NCBI GenBank assembly: GCA_009377755.1 | Contig: WHTM01000016.1 | Coordinates: 1-64,000 of the forward strand | Reading direction: 5' to 3' | DNA: 64,000 nucleotides | Origin: Hyphomicrobiales bacterium | GTDB lineage: Bacteria; Pseudomonadota; Alphaproteobacteria; Rhizobiales; Xanthobacteraceae | In this document: piece by piece, positions 54,160 to 62,802 of the stretch | How the letters are laid out: each line of letters starts with the position of its first letter | How positions within the stretch are numbered: position 1 is the stretch's first letter | Made by a program: the position numbers and the translations under genes | The notes under the pieces: model-generated | The model's database searches: none | Told to the model about the DNA's origin: nothing | What the model saw: the letters and a program-made list of their open reading frames with translations, nothing else

Positions 54160-56097
54160 ATGCCTGAGCCTATGGATGAGCAAGCCGACACCAAGGGCAG
54201 GCTTGGGATGGTGGCGAGTGCGCTCGCGATCGCTCTGACTCTGGCGGCGCTTGGTTGGGCCGCCGATATCTATCGCACGTTCGGGCTGCTGCTGATCAAC
54301 GAGCAGTTCAACGCCTTCGTTCTCGCCATCGCTTTGGTCCTGGTCTACCTGACCGTACGCGCCGGCAAGGACCAGCACGGCCCACCGCCCTGGTACGATA
54401 TCGTGGCCGGGGTCGCCGGCGCCTTGGCGGCACTCTACGTCGCCTACGACTATCGCGCGCTCTCCGACGCGATCGCATTCCGCCCGTTGCACGGCGTGAT
54501 CGTCGGCGGCATTCTGCTCGTGCTCGTGCTCGAGGGGCTGCGTCGCGTCAGCGGCAATGTCTTGACCGCCATCCTGGTCGTGTTCATCGCCTACGGCTTT
54601 TTCGGTCATCTGTTGCCCGGTGACTTTCAGGGCCGACGCGTCAGCCCGGATGGACTCCTCTTGTATCTATCGCTTGACGTGAACGGGGTGTTCGGATCGG
54701 TATTCGGCGTCGCCTGTACCATCGTCGTCTCATTCCTATTCTTTGGCGCGCTGCTGGGACGTTCCGGCGGCGCAAATTTCTTCACCGATCTGGCAATCGC
54801 CGCTCTGGGGAATTTTCGCGGCGGAGCCGCCAAGATCGCCGTCGTGGCGTCGTCTCTTTTCGGTACAATCTCCGGCAACGCCGTCGCCAACGTCGTGGCG
54901 ACGGGTGTCGTCACCATCCCGATGATGAAGCAGTCTGGCTATAAGCCGCATCACGCCGGGGCGATCGAGGCCGTGGCGTCGACCGGCGGACAGCTGATGC
55001 CGCCGGTCATGGGCGCGGCCGCCTTCATTATGGCGGAGCTGCTGGCCGTCTCCTACGCCGAGATCGTCATCGCGGCGACCATCCCGGCTCTCCTCTACTA
55101 TGCGGCGCTGTTCATTCAGACCGATCTCGAGGCGGCGAAAAGCGGCATTTCGGCGATTCCACGGTCGGAGATCATTCCGGTTCGGAAAGTCCTGACCGAA
55201 GGCTGGTATTTCGTGGTGCCGTTTGCCGTCCTGATCGGAGGACTGTTCTGGCTCAACCAGAGCCCGGAGACGGCGGCGCTTTACGCTTCGCTGACTCTGA
55301 TGGTTTGCGGTTTTCTCGGAAACTACCGCAACAAGCGGATGGGCCCGAGGGACCTGTTGGCGTCGCTCGTCGAAACCGGCCGCAGCTCGCTCGATATCCT
55401 GATGATCGCTGCGGCCGCCGGGTTCATCATCGGCGTCCTCAATGTCTCCGGACTAAATTTTGCGCTCACCATTGCGCTGGTGCATCTCGGCGCCGGCAGC
55501 ATGGCGCTGCTGCTGCTGCTGGCGGCCGGCATCGCGATCATTCTCGGCATGGGCATGCCGACCGTCGGCGTCTACGTCCTGCTCGCGGCCCTGGTCGCGC
55601 CGGCCCTGACCGAAGTCGGCGTGCCGGCATTGGCGGCGCATTTGTTCGTGCTCTATTTCGGTATGATGTCGATGACCACGCCGCCGGTCGCGGTCGCGGC
55701 CTTCGCTGCCGCCAGCATTGCACAAAGCGATCCGATCCGGACCGGCTTCGCCGGAATAAAGTTCGGCTGGTCGGCCTATATCGTCCCGTTCCTGTTCGTC
55801 TCATCGCCGACGCTGCTGATGCAAGGCACGCCGACCCATGTCTCGCTCGCTGTCGTGACCGCCATCATGGGTGTCTACCTGGTCTCGGTCGCCGTCGCGG
55901 GCTTCATGACGCGGCCGGTTGGCCCCGTGCTGCGGGCGGCCTTCGCCGCATCGGGACTTGCCATGATGATCCCCGCGAACGCATTCCCCGGCGCGCTGTG
56001 GACCGATATCGCGGGGTTCGTCGTGGGCGCCGGACTGATCCTGTCGGAACTCGGCAGCACGCGGCGGACGCGCTCTACTCCGCAAAAGGTCGTCTGA
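54160..56097 (+). CDS. TRAP transporter fused permease (DctQM, TAXI-type)
   Basis: 645 residues with many helices. The N-terminal small-permease part (about 1-190) is joined to a large-permease part with GTISGNAVANVVATGVVTIPMMKQSGY, EAVASTGGQLMPPVMGAAAFIMAELL and LGMGMPTVGVYVLLAALVAPAL. Fused permeases work with TAXI binding proteins, two of which are encoded just upstream. Lies 200 bases before eutB, which suggests, without proof, that the imported substrate is an amine or amino alcohol. Confidence 0.94.
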   Translation: MPEPMDEQADTKGRLGMVASALAIALTLAALGWAADIYRTFGLLLINEQFNAFVLAIALVLVYLTVRAGKDQHGPPPWYDIVAGVAGALAALYVAYDYRALSDAIAFRPLHGVIVGGILLVLVLEGLRRVSGNVLTAILVVFIAYGFFGHLLPGDFQGRRVSPDGLLLYLSLDVNGVFGSVFGVACTIVVSFLFFGALLGRSGGANFFTDLAIAALGNFRGGAAKIAVVASSLFGTISGNAVANVVATGVVTIPMMKQSGYKPHHAGAIEAVASTGGQLMPPVMGAAAFIMAELLAVSYAEIVIAATIPALLYYAALFIQTDLEAAKSGISAIPRSEIIPVRKVLTEGWYFVVPFAVLIGGLFWLNQSPETAALYASLTLMVCGFLGNYRNKRMGPRDLLASLVETGRSSLDILMIAAAAGFIIGVLNVSGLNFALTIALVHLGAGSMALLLLLAAGIAIILGMGMPTVGVYVLLAALVAPALTEVGVPALAAHLFVLYFGMMSMTTPPVAVAAFAAASIAQSDPIRTGFAGIKFGWSAYIVPFLFVSSPTLLMQGTPTHVSLAVVTAIMGVYLVSVAVAGFMTRPVGPVLRAAFAASGLAMMIPANAFPGALWTDIAGFVVGAGLILSELGSTRRTRSTPQKVV

Positions 56098-56099
56098 CG

Positions 56100-56171
56100 C
56101 TAGTGTGGTGGTTCAGAAGTTCGCTAAGAAAGTGCTGCAAGGTATTGCGAACTTGGGATTCGGGACACTGG
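56100..56171. repeat. Hybrid CTAG-family palindrome (element F)
   Basis: The left arm CTAGTGTGGTGGTTCAGAAG matches element E2. From GAAGTTCGCTAAGAA onwards the sequence matches element E5, ending GGGACACTGG. The two arms therefore no longer pair at their outer ends. Looks like a recombinant of two family members. Begins three bases after the permease stop codon. Confidence 0.8.
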
Positions 56172-56303
56172 CTTGCAGCGCTGCCGCGGCGCCTTCGGGT
56201 ATCAGCAACGGATTGTTGGAGCGATCATCAGCGCTTGCGCATACATTCTCGTATGATCGTCGTGTATGATGGCGGTCGCCGGGCTGCCTGAAGGACATCC
56301 GGG

Positions 56304-57680
56304 ATGTACAGCGCAACGATCGGGACGAGCCGGTATGCGTTTCCCGATCTTAAGACCTTGCTGGCCAAAGCCTCGCCGGCGCGGAGTGGCGATGCGCTCG
56401 CCGGTATCGCAGCCGCATCCGGGGAAGAGCGGGTCGCCGCGCAGTTCGCGCTCGCCGACCTACCACTCGGCAGGTTTCTGAACGAGTGTGTTATTCCCTA
56501 CGAGACCGATGAGGTAACCCGCCTCATCGTCGACACGCACGATGCGGCGGCCTTCTCACCCATCGCTCACATGACGGTCGGCGAGCTCCGCGACTGGCTG
56601 TTGTCGGATGTTCCGACTGTGGATGCGCTCGCCAGGATTGCGCCGGGCGTGACGCCAGAGATGGCGGCCGCGGTCAGCAAGATCAGCCGGGTGCAGGATC
56701 TGCTGCTGATCGCGGCAAAGTGTTGCGTGGTGACCCGTTTCCGTAACACCATCGGTTTACCCGGCCGTTTGTCGGTCCGGTTGCAGCCGAACCATCCGAC
56801 CGACGATGCTCGCGGCATCGCGGCCAGCATCCTCGATGGCCTGCTGCTCGGTGCCGGCGACGCCGTGATCGGCATCAATCCGGCCACGGATAGTCCGGAG
56901 CGCGCCCACGCGCTGCTGGAGATGCTCGACGAGATCCGGCTCAAGCTCGACATCCCGACGCAAGGCTGCGTGCTCGCGCATGTGACGACGACCCTGGCGT
57001 TGCTCGCGAAGGGCGCGCCGGTGGATATTGTCTTCCAGTCAATCGCCGGGACCGCGGCCGCCAATCGCAGCTTCGGCATCGATCTCGCGTTGCTGGACGA
57101 GGCGCGCACTGCGGCGCTGTCCCTGCGGCGCGGCACGGTCGGCGACAACGTCATGTATTTCGAGACCGGGCAGGGCAGCGCGCTGTCCGCTAACGCGCAC
57201 CATGGCGCCGATCAGCAGACGCTCGAGGCTCGCGCCTATGCGGTCGCCCGCCGTTTCAAGCCGCTGCTGGTCAATACCGTCGTAGGCTTCATCGGACCCG
57301 AGTACCTGTTCGACGCCAAACAGATCATCCGCGCTGGGATCGAGGATCATTTCTGCGGCAAGCTGATGGGCGTGCCAATGGGCGTCGACGTCTGCCATAC
57401 TAATCATGCCGAGGCAGACCAGGACGACATGGATACGCTGCTGACTCTGCTGGTGTCGAGCGGAGTCAATTTCGTCATGGGCGTCCCTGGCGCGGACGAC
57501 GTCATGCTCGGCTACCAGAGCACGTCATTCCACGATGCGCTGGCCATGCGCGATCTTTTCAACCGCCGCCCCGCGCCGGAGTTCGAGGCCTGGTTGCAGC
57601 GTCAGGGATTGATGGACGGTGCGAACCGCATCCGTCCTTTGGCGATGCCCGGCCAGTTTTGCGCCTTGCTGCCGGCGTGA
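56304..57680 (+). CDS. eutB: Ethanolamine ammonia-lyase large subunit
   Basis: 458 residues, standard EutB length. With EutC it splits ethanolamine into acetaldehyde and ammonia using adenosylcobalamin. Recognisable stretches: FLNECVIPYETDEVTRLI, RNTIGLPGRLSVRLQPNHPTDD, FQSIAGTAAANRSFGIDLALLDEA, YFETGQGSALSANAHHG and DVCHTNHAEADQDDMD. No microcompartment or eut regulatory genes nearby, so this is the simple cytosolic form. The eutC start lies nine bases downstream. Confidence 0.97.
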   Translation: MYSATIGTSRYAFPDLKTLLAKASPARSGDALAGIAAASGEERVAAQFALADLPLGRFLNECVIPYETDEVTRLIVDTHDAAAFSPIAHMTVGELRDWLLSDVPTVDALARIAPGVTPEMAAAVSKISRVQDLLLIAAKCCVVTRFRNTIGLPGRLSVRLQPNHPTDDARGIAASILDGLLLGAGDAVIGINPATDSPERAHALLEMLDEIRLKLDIPTQGCVLAHVTTTLALLAKGAPVDIVFQSIAGTAAANRSFGIDLALLDEARTAALSLRRGTVGDNVMYFETGQGSALSANAHHGADQQTLEARAYAVARRFKPLLVNTVVGFIGPEYLFDAKQIIRAGIEDHFCGKLMGVPMGVDVCHTNHAEADQDDMDTLLTLLVSSGVNFVMGVPGADDVMLGYQSTSFHDALAMRDLFNRRPAPEFEAWLQRQGLMDGANRIRPLAMPGQFCALLPA

Positions 57681-57688
57681 GGTCTTCG

Positions 57689-58504
57689 ATGCGGAACGAC
57701 CCGCCCCCGAACGACACACCTGCTGCTCCGCAGCCGCAGCCGATAAGCGGCGGAACGGCGCCGGATGTCTGGGCAAATTTGCGCCAGCTCACCGCGGCGC
57801 GCATCGGGCTCGCGCGCAGTGGAGCGTCGCTCGCCACCCGCCCGGTCCTTGACATGCGGCTGGCGCATGCGCGGGCGCGCGATGCCGTTCACGAGCGGCT
57901 CGATGAAGCGAAATTGCTGAACGACCTCGGGCACCTCGGCCTGCCGGTGCTGACCGTCTCCAGCGCTGTTCACGACCGGCAGCACTATCTGATGCGTCCC
58001 GACCTCGGGCGCCAGCTCGCGGCGGACGGCGAATTGATCCTGGTGTCGCAGCGCGACGGCGGGCATGACGTGGTCTTCGTCGTTGCCGACGGATTGTCGG
58101 CTCGCGCCGTGCAACAGCATGCCCGCCCGGTGCTGGCTGAGGTGATCCCCACGCTTCGGTCCGAGAGTTGGCAGCTCGCGCCGCTGATCATCGTCCGTAA
58201 CGGCCGGGTCGCGATCGGCGATGCGATTGCGGCCCGGCTGGGCGTCGGCATCGTCGTCGCGCTGATCGGCGAACGGCCGGGGCTGTCCTCGCCTGACAGC
58301 ATGGGTGCCTACCTGACCTGGCGGCCCGGCCCGCAGACCCTCGACGCGGATCGCAACTGCATCTCCAACATCCGCCCTGAAGGCGTCGGCTACGCGGATG
58401 CGGCCTTCAAGCTCACCCACATGCTGCGGGCGATTCGTTCACACCGAATGTCGGGGGTGCGGCTGAAGGACGACTCCGATCGCCCGCTGCTCGGCGAACG
58501 GTGA
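57689..58504 (+). CDS. eutC: Ethanolamine ammonia-lyase small subunit
   Basis: 271 residues from ATG 57689 (GAGG six bases upstream). A GTG at 57677 overlapping the eutB stop is an alternative. EutC motifs: TAARIGLARSGASLATRPVLDMRLAHARARDAV, VVADGLSARAVQQHA, IGERPGLSSPDSMGAYLTW and RNCISNIRPEGVGYADAA, which contact the B12 cofactor. A Pro/Gln-rich leader of about 25 residues is normal. Pairs with EutB; the acetaldehyde must be handled by enzymes outside the window. Confidence 0.96.
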   Translation: MRNDPPPNDTPAAPQPQPISGGTAPDVWANLRQLTAARIGLARSGASLATRPVLDMRLAHARARDAVHERLDEAKLLNDLGHLGLPVLTVSSAVHDRQHYLMRPDLGRQLAADGELILVSQRDGGHDVVFVVADGLSARAVQQHARPVLAEVIPTLRSESWQLAPLIIVRNGRVAIGDAIAARLGVGIVVALIGERPGLSSPDSMGAYLTWRPGPQTLDADRNCISNIRPEGVGYADAAFKLTHMLRAIRSHRMSGVRLKDDSDRPLLGER

Positions 58505-58670
58505 GTTGCCGCAGCCGGCGCGTCATGCATCAGCCGCAATGCGGACCCTCTCGCCGGTCGCCACGGCCCGTTCATTCGCAGTCGGTGTCGAGCCTGATCG
58601 ACGCGTCTATCGGCGGGCGCCTGGAGGCGGCGGGCGCACGGGCACAAGTTGCGCCCCAATTTTTGTGCGA

Positions 58671-58746
58671 TGGTGCCGCAAGAGGGATTCGAACCCCCGA
58701 CCCCATCATTACGAATGATGTGCTCTACCAGCTGAGCTATTGCGGC
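58671..58746 (-). tRNA. tRNA-Thr (anticodon CGT)
   Basis: Minus strand: acceptor GCCGCAA pairs with TTGCGGC, D-arm AGCTCAGCTGGTAGAGC, anticodon loop TTCGTAA (CGT, codon ACG), T-arm GGTTCGAATCC. Discriminator A and encoded CCA (58673-58671). Downstream of hemY on the same strand with its own promoter candidate. Confidence 0.95.
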
Positions 58747-58768
58747 ACAGGTCGCACGCGCGCGGCTT

Positions 58769-58797
58769 CTGATATCGGCAGGCGGCGGCCTTGGCAA
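58769..58797 (-). promoter_or_regulatory. Promoter candidate for tRNA-Thr
   Basis: Minus strand TTGCCA (58797-58792), 17-base spacer, TATCAG (58774-58769), about 22 bases before the tRNA 5' end. Confidence 0.35.
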
Positions 58798-58815
58798 GCC
58801 AACCGCACGGGCGGC

Positions 58816-60495
58816 CTACTTCAAAAAATCCTGCAAATGACGGCGGTCGGCGGCCGGTTCAGCGGGAAGTTCCGGACCGGGATCGTCCGGGGCCCGCACC
58901 AGCGGACTGATCGGCTCCACCATCCGCCGCGCGCGCCCGCGCCCGGTATTGCCGGCGGGTTGCGGACGTGAGGCTCGGCCCGCGGCATCTGCTGCCTCCA
59001 TGGCCGCCGGCTGTGCCCCGGCTTGCGGCATCTCGCCTGTGACCGGTCGCGCCGCCGCGTCCGGCCGTTGAACCAAAGGATTCGCTGCTGCCGCGTCGTC
59101 CGGCTTGATGTCCTCCACCATCAGTTCGCCCGCGTCGGCCGCCACTGCGCTCGCCCGCGAGGCGATCAAGGCGGACGACTCGTCGGTCGTGATGGCGCGC
59201 GATTGCGGCGCTGCCAATTCGGCCACCGGCACGCGCCATTCGAATGCATCGAGCCGCCCGCTCACCGGCGACACCGGAAGCCACCGGTCGGAAACGATCC
59301 CATCCGCCGTCCATGCCGGATCGCGCTGGGCATTGACGGCACGTGCCATCCATTCGCGCGCCCGTCCCTCGTCGCCGTGCTCCGCTTCTTCCAGCTCTGC
59401 CATCAAGACGGCGACGCGCTGCGTCGGCGTGCGCAGATGCGGGGCCAACACAGTGCGAGCGGTCGAAAATTCCTGGGCATCGATCGCTGCCCGCGCCACC
59501 GCCAGCGCACTCTCGACGTGGTTCGGCGCCTTCTGAGCCAGGCTCTGCACGCGCGCGAGACGCTCGCGCGCCGAATCGCCGATCCGGAGATGCGCAAATG
59601 CATCCGCAAGATCAGGATGCGGGGAATCGCGCCACGCGCGTTCGATGATGCGGCTTGCCTTGCGCAGCTCGCCCGACTCGGCGAGCAGGCGACCGGCAAG
59701 CGCCGCGGCAGGAACCAACGTTGGCGCGAGCTTGACCGCATCGAGGGCCAAAGGCCTCGCGCGGTTGCGGTCGGATTCGTCGGCAGCGCTCGCCTGCGCG
59801 TTGAGCAGCACGGCACGATGGCGCCAGTATATCGCCTTGTTGATCAATCCACTCCGGTAATTGCGCTCCAGCGCCTCCAAGGCCCCAACCCAGTCGCCTG
59901 CGGCGCACCGCAATTCCAGCACCGCTTGGCCGGCCCAGCCTGGCGTCGGCCCGTTCGACGCCGCTTCCTCGGCACAGGCACGCGCGGTGCGCGCATCGCC
60001 GCGGCGCCGGGCCTCGACGAACAGGCCGTGTAGTCCCAGGAGCTTGGTGTCGGGGCGGCGCGCCATGGCGCGGAACGCCGCGTCCGCCGCCGACCGATCG
60101 CCCGACAGTTGCGCCGTCTGCGCGGCGAGCAAGAGTGCGAGCGGCTCGCCGGCGGCGATCCGCCGTGCCTCTGCGGCAAACTTGCGCGCAAGACGCACAT
60201 CTCCTGCGCCGACTGCGATCAGACCTTTCGAAATCGCCTGATAGCCGCGCGCCCCGCGCCGGTTGCGGATGAACCGCGACAGCAGGTAGGGCGAGTTGAG
60301 GATCGTGCGCAGCAGCGTCCACAGCAGCACCGACAACACCATCAGCACCGCAGTCACCGCAATCAGCACCATGACCGACGTCTCGATGCGGTAGCCGAAC
60401 CAGGTAATGACGACATCGCCTGGCCGATCCGCGAGCCAGGCGGCGCCGAGCGCGGCAAGACTGACGAAGATCAGAAAAATGAGGACGCGAATCAT
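58816..60495 (-). CDS. hemY: HemY family tetratricopeptide membrane protein
   Basis: 559 residues from ATG 60495. Two N-terminal helices (about 3-20 and 38-62) separated by the HemY signature LADRPGDVVITWFGYRIETS, then alpha-helical TPR-like repeats to about 430 and a disordered Ala/Pro-rich tail. HemY proteins sit in the inner membrane at the end of heme operons; their exact role is unsettled. The start is fixed by the helix; the longer frame upstream overlaps mic60. Ten bases after mic60, so co-transcribed. Confidence 0.93.
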   Translation of the reverse strand: MIRVLIFLIFVSLAALGAAWLADRPGDVVITWFGYRIETSVMVLIAVTAVLMVLSVLLWTLLRTILNSPYLLSRFIRNRRGARGYQAISKGLIAVGAGDVRLARKFAAEARRIAAGEPLALLLAAQTAQLSGDRSAADAAFRAMARRPDTKLLGLHGLFVEARRRGDARTARACAEEAASNGPTPGWAGQAVLELRCAAGDWVGALEALERNYRSGLINKAIYWRHRAVLLNAQASAADESDRNRARPLALDAVKLAPTLVPAAALAGRLLAESGELRKASRIIERAWRDSPHPDLADAFAHLRIGDSARERLARVQSLAQKAPNHVESALAVARAAIDAQEFSTARTVLAPHLRTPTQRVAVLMAELEEAEHGDEGRAREWMARAVNAQRDPAWTADGIVSDRWLPVSPVSGRLDAFEWRVPVAELAAPQSRAITTDESSALIASRASAVAADAGELMVEDIKPDDAAAANPLVQRPDAAARPVTGEMPQAGAQPAAMEAADAAGRASRPQPAGNTGRGRARRMVEPISPLVRAPDDPGPELPAEPAADRRHLQDFLK

Positions 60496-60505
60496 GCCGG
60501 CCGAC

Positions 60506-61915
60506 CTAGTCCGATCGTCCGCTAAGCGCGCCGACGTGCGCTGCGGCAAAGCTCCGGCTTGCATCGATGGCCGCGTTACGGGCTTGCGCGGTCTTGATCC
60601 AGTTCTCCGCCGGCGCACGCACCTCCGGCGGCAGTTTCGTCAGTTCTGCAAGTATGCCGCCGATATCGTTGCCGTCGGTCCTGACTTCCGCGCGTGCCAG
60701 AATTGCGTCGGCATCGTCGCCCGGCTGTTCGCCGATCGGCTGAACGCGGACCAGCCGTTCGGCGTTGACCTGCAGCCGCTTCAGGAAGCTCCCGTCGGCC
60801 GACGCCTTCGGCGCCGCCATCCGGCGCATCACCGGCAACACGGCACGAAGCTGTTGCGCGAGAGCCCCCGCCGTCGGGATTCCGGTGTCGGCGAAGGCCT
60901 CAAGCGAAACCAGCGCGGCTGTATCGGGTGCGAGCGCCTTCGCGGCGTCGAGCTCGGTCCGGAACCGATCACCGCGCGCGACCGCCGCCTTGAGCATTTC
61001 CGCAACGACAGCGAGCCGCACTGCGCGTCCGTCGGCGCGGGTGTCGCGCCGTGACGTCAGCGCTGACTGCTGCTGCCTGGCGACGTCCGCTTGCACGGCC
61101 TGCGCGGCACCCTCCAGTGCCGTGAGGCGATCGCTCAAGGCAGCGATGTCCTGGCGATCGATGACCGGGCGCTGGGCGCCTGTGGCCTGGGCGGTCTCGG
61201 CCCGTGCTGTCGCCGCATCGGCGTGGCGCCGTGCTGCTTCAGCGGTGGCCGCGGTCGAGTCGCCGCGGCGCCTGAGCACCGCAATCTCTTCCGCCAGCGC
61301 CCCGATGCCCTTCTCGACATCCGCCACACGGCCGGCAAGCGCGGGATCGGCGGCGGCCGCGCGCGGCACGTTGCCGGCCGCTTCCAGCCTTGCGACGCGG
61401 TCTGCGACCGAGTCGATCGTCTTCGGATCGACGGTTCGCGGTGGTTCGCGTCCAGCAAGCTCGCGGACCATGCCTTCGAGCGTCTCGATCCGCGCGGCTT
61501 GCTGACCGACTTCACTCTTGGGTGCAGGAACGCCCCAGAGGGTAAGCATGGCGACCGCCGCCAGCGCGCCGCCGCCCGCCGCGCCGCCAAGCGCCGGCCA
61601 GAGCCTGCTCACTGAAACACGCGGCGCGTTCACGCCCAATGCTTCCGGTTCGGGCGATTCGGATGATGTGTCGTGGGCGGTGGATGCGGGACCTGGTTCA
61701 GATGCCGGCGCGGTTGCGGATGGGGGCGGCGGCACGGCGGCCTCAGCCGGCGTTGCGTCGGGCGGCGGGGTTGACGACGTGGCCGAGGCAGGGGGGCTGG
61801 CCGCGCCCTCGGACGCGGCGATTTCCGTTGCCGTCAGTTCGATCGTGGGCGGCGGGCGGCGATCCCGGCTAGGGCGGCCCGGCGGCCCCGATGTCTCGTG
61901 CTTGTCGTCCGCCAT
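60506..61915 (-). CDS. mic60: Alphaproteobacterial Mic60 (mitofilin) homologue
   Basis: 469 residues from ATG 61915 (GAGGAA upstream). Disordered Pro/Ala/Ser N-terminus (about 1-110), one transmembrane helix (LWPALGGAAGGGALAAVAMLTLWG), a long coiled-coil region (about 160-330) and a mitofilin-type C-terminal helical domain (FADTGIPTAGALAQQLRAVLP). Such proteins shape intracytoplasmic membranes in alphaproteobacteria and are related to the mitochondrial cristae protein. Its place between hemD and hemY is a known conserved arrangement. Confidence 0.88.
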   Translation of the reverse strand: MADDKHETSGPPGRPSRDRRPPPTIELTATEIAASEGAASPPASATSSTPPPDATPAEAAVPPPPSATAPASEPGPASTAHDTSSESPEPEALGVNAPRVSVSRLWPALGGAAGGGALAAVAMLTLWGVPAPKSEVGQQAARIETLEGMVRELAGREPPRTVDPKTIDSVADRVARLEAAGNVPRAAAADPALAGRVADVEKGIGALAEEIAVLRRRGDSTAATAEAARRHADAATARAETAQATGAQRPVIDRQDIAALSDRLTALEGAAQAVQADVARQQQSALTSRRDTRADGRAVRLAVVAEMLKAAVARGDRFRTELDAAKALAPDTAALVSLEAFADTGIPTAGALAQQLRAVLPVMRRMAAPKASADGSFLKRLQVNAERLVRVQPIGEQPGDDADAILARAEVRTDGNDIGGILAELTKLPPEVRAPAENWIKTAQARNAAIDASRSFAAAHVGALSGRSD

Positions 61916-62022
61916 GTCGGATTCCTCGGCTCCTTCATAGCGCATCGGGCGCGCACGAATCGTAAAGCGGCCAGCTTCAGCGACCGACATAATGCCACGC
62001 CGGTCTGGCAGCAACGAGACCG

Positions 62023-62736
62023 TCAGACAGAATCGACGAGTTGCCCCAGCGAATCCTCGGTGGGGCGGCGAGCGATACGGATCAATGGGGCGCCGGCGGC
62101 GGCCAAGGGCTCGGCAATCCGAGCGGACAAGCAGAACTGGACCGGCGCCAGCGCTGCGCCGCCAAGGCCGGCACGGGCGGCTGCATCAAGGTAGAAGGCG
62201 GCGCCGCGGCGGGAGAAGTGCAGCACCCCATCGAGCGCCCCGTGACGCAACGCGGCGGCCACGTCGGGAGGCAGGCTGATGGCCGCAACGGCTTGATAAA
62301 CAACACGCATTTCGACCGCCACGGCGTGGACGGCAAGCGCGTCGGCGAGGTTGGCGGCGGGGTCGGCGCCGGCGAGATAGAGGAGCGGCTGAGCGCTGCC
62401 GCCGTACCGGCCCGCGACCAGTTCGACCAGGTCATGCACGGAGCCGTCCGGGGAGAGCACGTCGGTGAAGCCGGCGCGCCGCGCGGCCTGCGCGCTGCGG
62501 CGCCCGACGGCGATCGCCGGCAGTCCGATAAGCTCTTGACAACGCGGGTGAATCTTAAGCGCGCGGGCGGCGTTGGCGCTGGTCATCAGCACCGCCGCCC
62601 AGGGGCCGGGGCCGAGATCGGCGGCGACCGGCCCGATCCGCATCAGCGGCGCCAGCAGCACGTCGTGGCCCCGGGCGCGCAGCCGCGCGGCGCTGCGTTC
62701 GGCGTCGGCTTCGGGGCGGGTCACAAGCAATTTCAA
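62023..62736 (-). CDS. hemD: Uroporphyrinogen-III synthase
   Basis: 237 residues. Closes hydroxymethylbilane to uroporphyrinogen III with inversion of ring D. Sequence is poorly conserved in this family; recognised by VTRPEADAERSAARLRARGHDVLLAPL, VLMTSANAARAL and GVLHFSRRGAAFYLDAAARAGL. Lies between hemC (58-base gap with a dispersed repeat) and mic60 (107-base gap), all on one strand. Confidence 0.92.
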   Translation of the reverse strand: MKLLVTRPEADAERSAARLRARGHDVLLAPLMRIGPVAADLGPGPWAAVLMTSANAARALKIHPRCQELIGLPAIAVGRRSAQAARRAGFTDVLSPDGSVHDLVELVAGRYGGSAQPLLYLAGADPAANLADALAVHAVAVEMRVVYQAVAAISLPPDVAAALRHGALDGVLHFSRRGAAFYLDAAARAGLGGAALAPVQFCLSARIAEPLAAAGAPLIRIARRPTEDSLGQLVDSV

Positions 62737-62767
62737 CGGCTTAGACCATGGTTGCGCTTGATCTTAC

Positions 62768-62802
62768 CCGAAAACCGGTTGCCACTTTTCGGGATCATGC
62801 GC
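62768..62802. repeat. Dispersed Rhizobiales-type palindrome, copy 2
   Basis: CCGAAAACCGGTTGCCACTT and following TTCGGGATCATGCG share the core of the repeat at 6561-6606 in the opposite orientation. It covers the last codons and stop of hemC and most of the hemC-hemD gap. Confidence 0.7.

Noticed and set aside
56172-56303. Leader of eutB considered as a cobalamin riboswitch
   Set aside because: Too short, and the conserved B12-box-like elements were not seen; only a small CATAC/GTATG inverted repeat is present.
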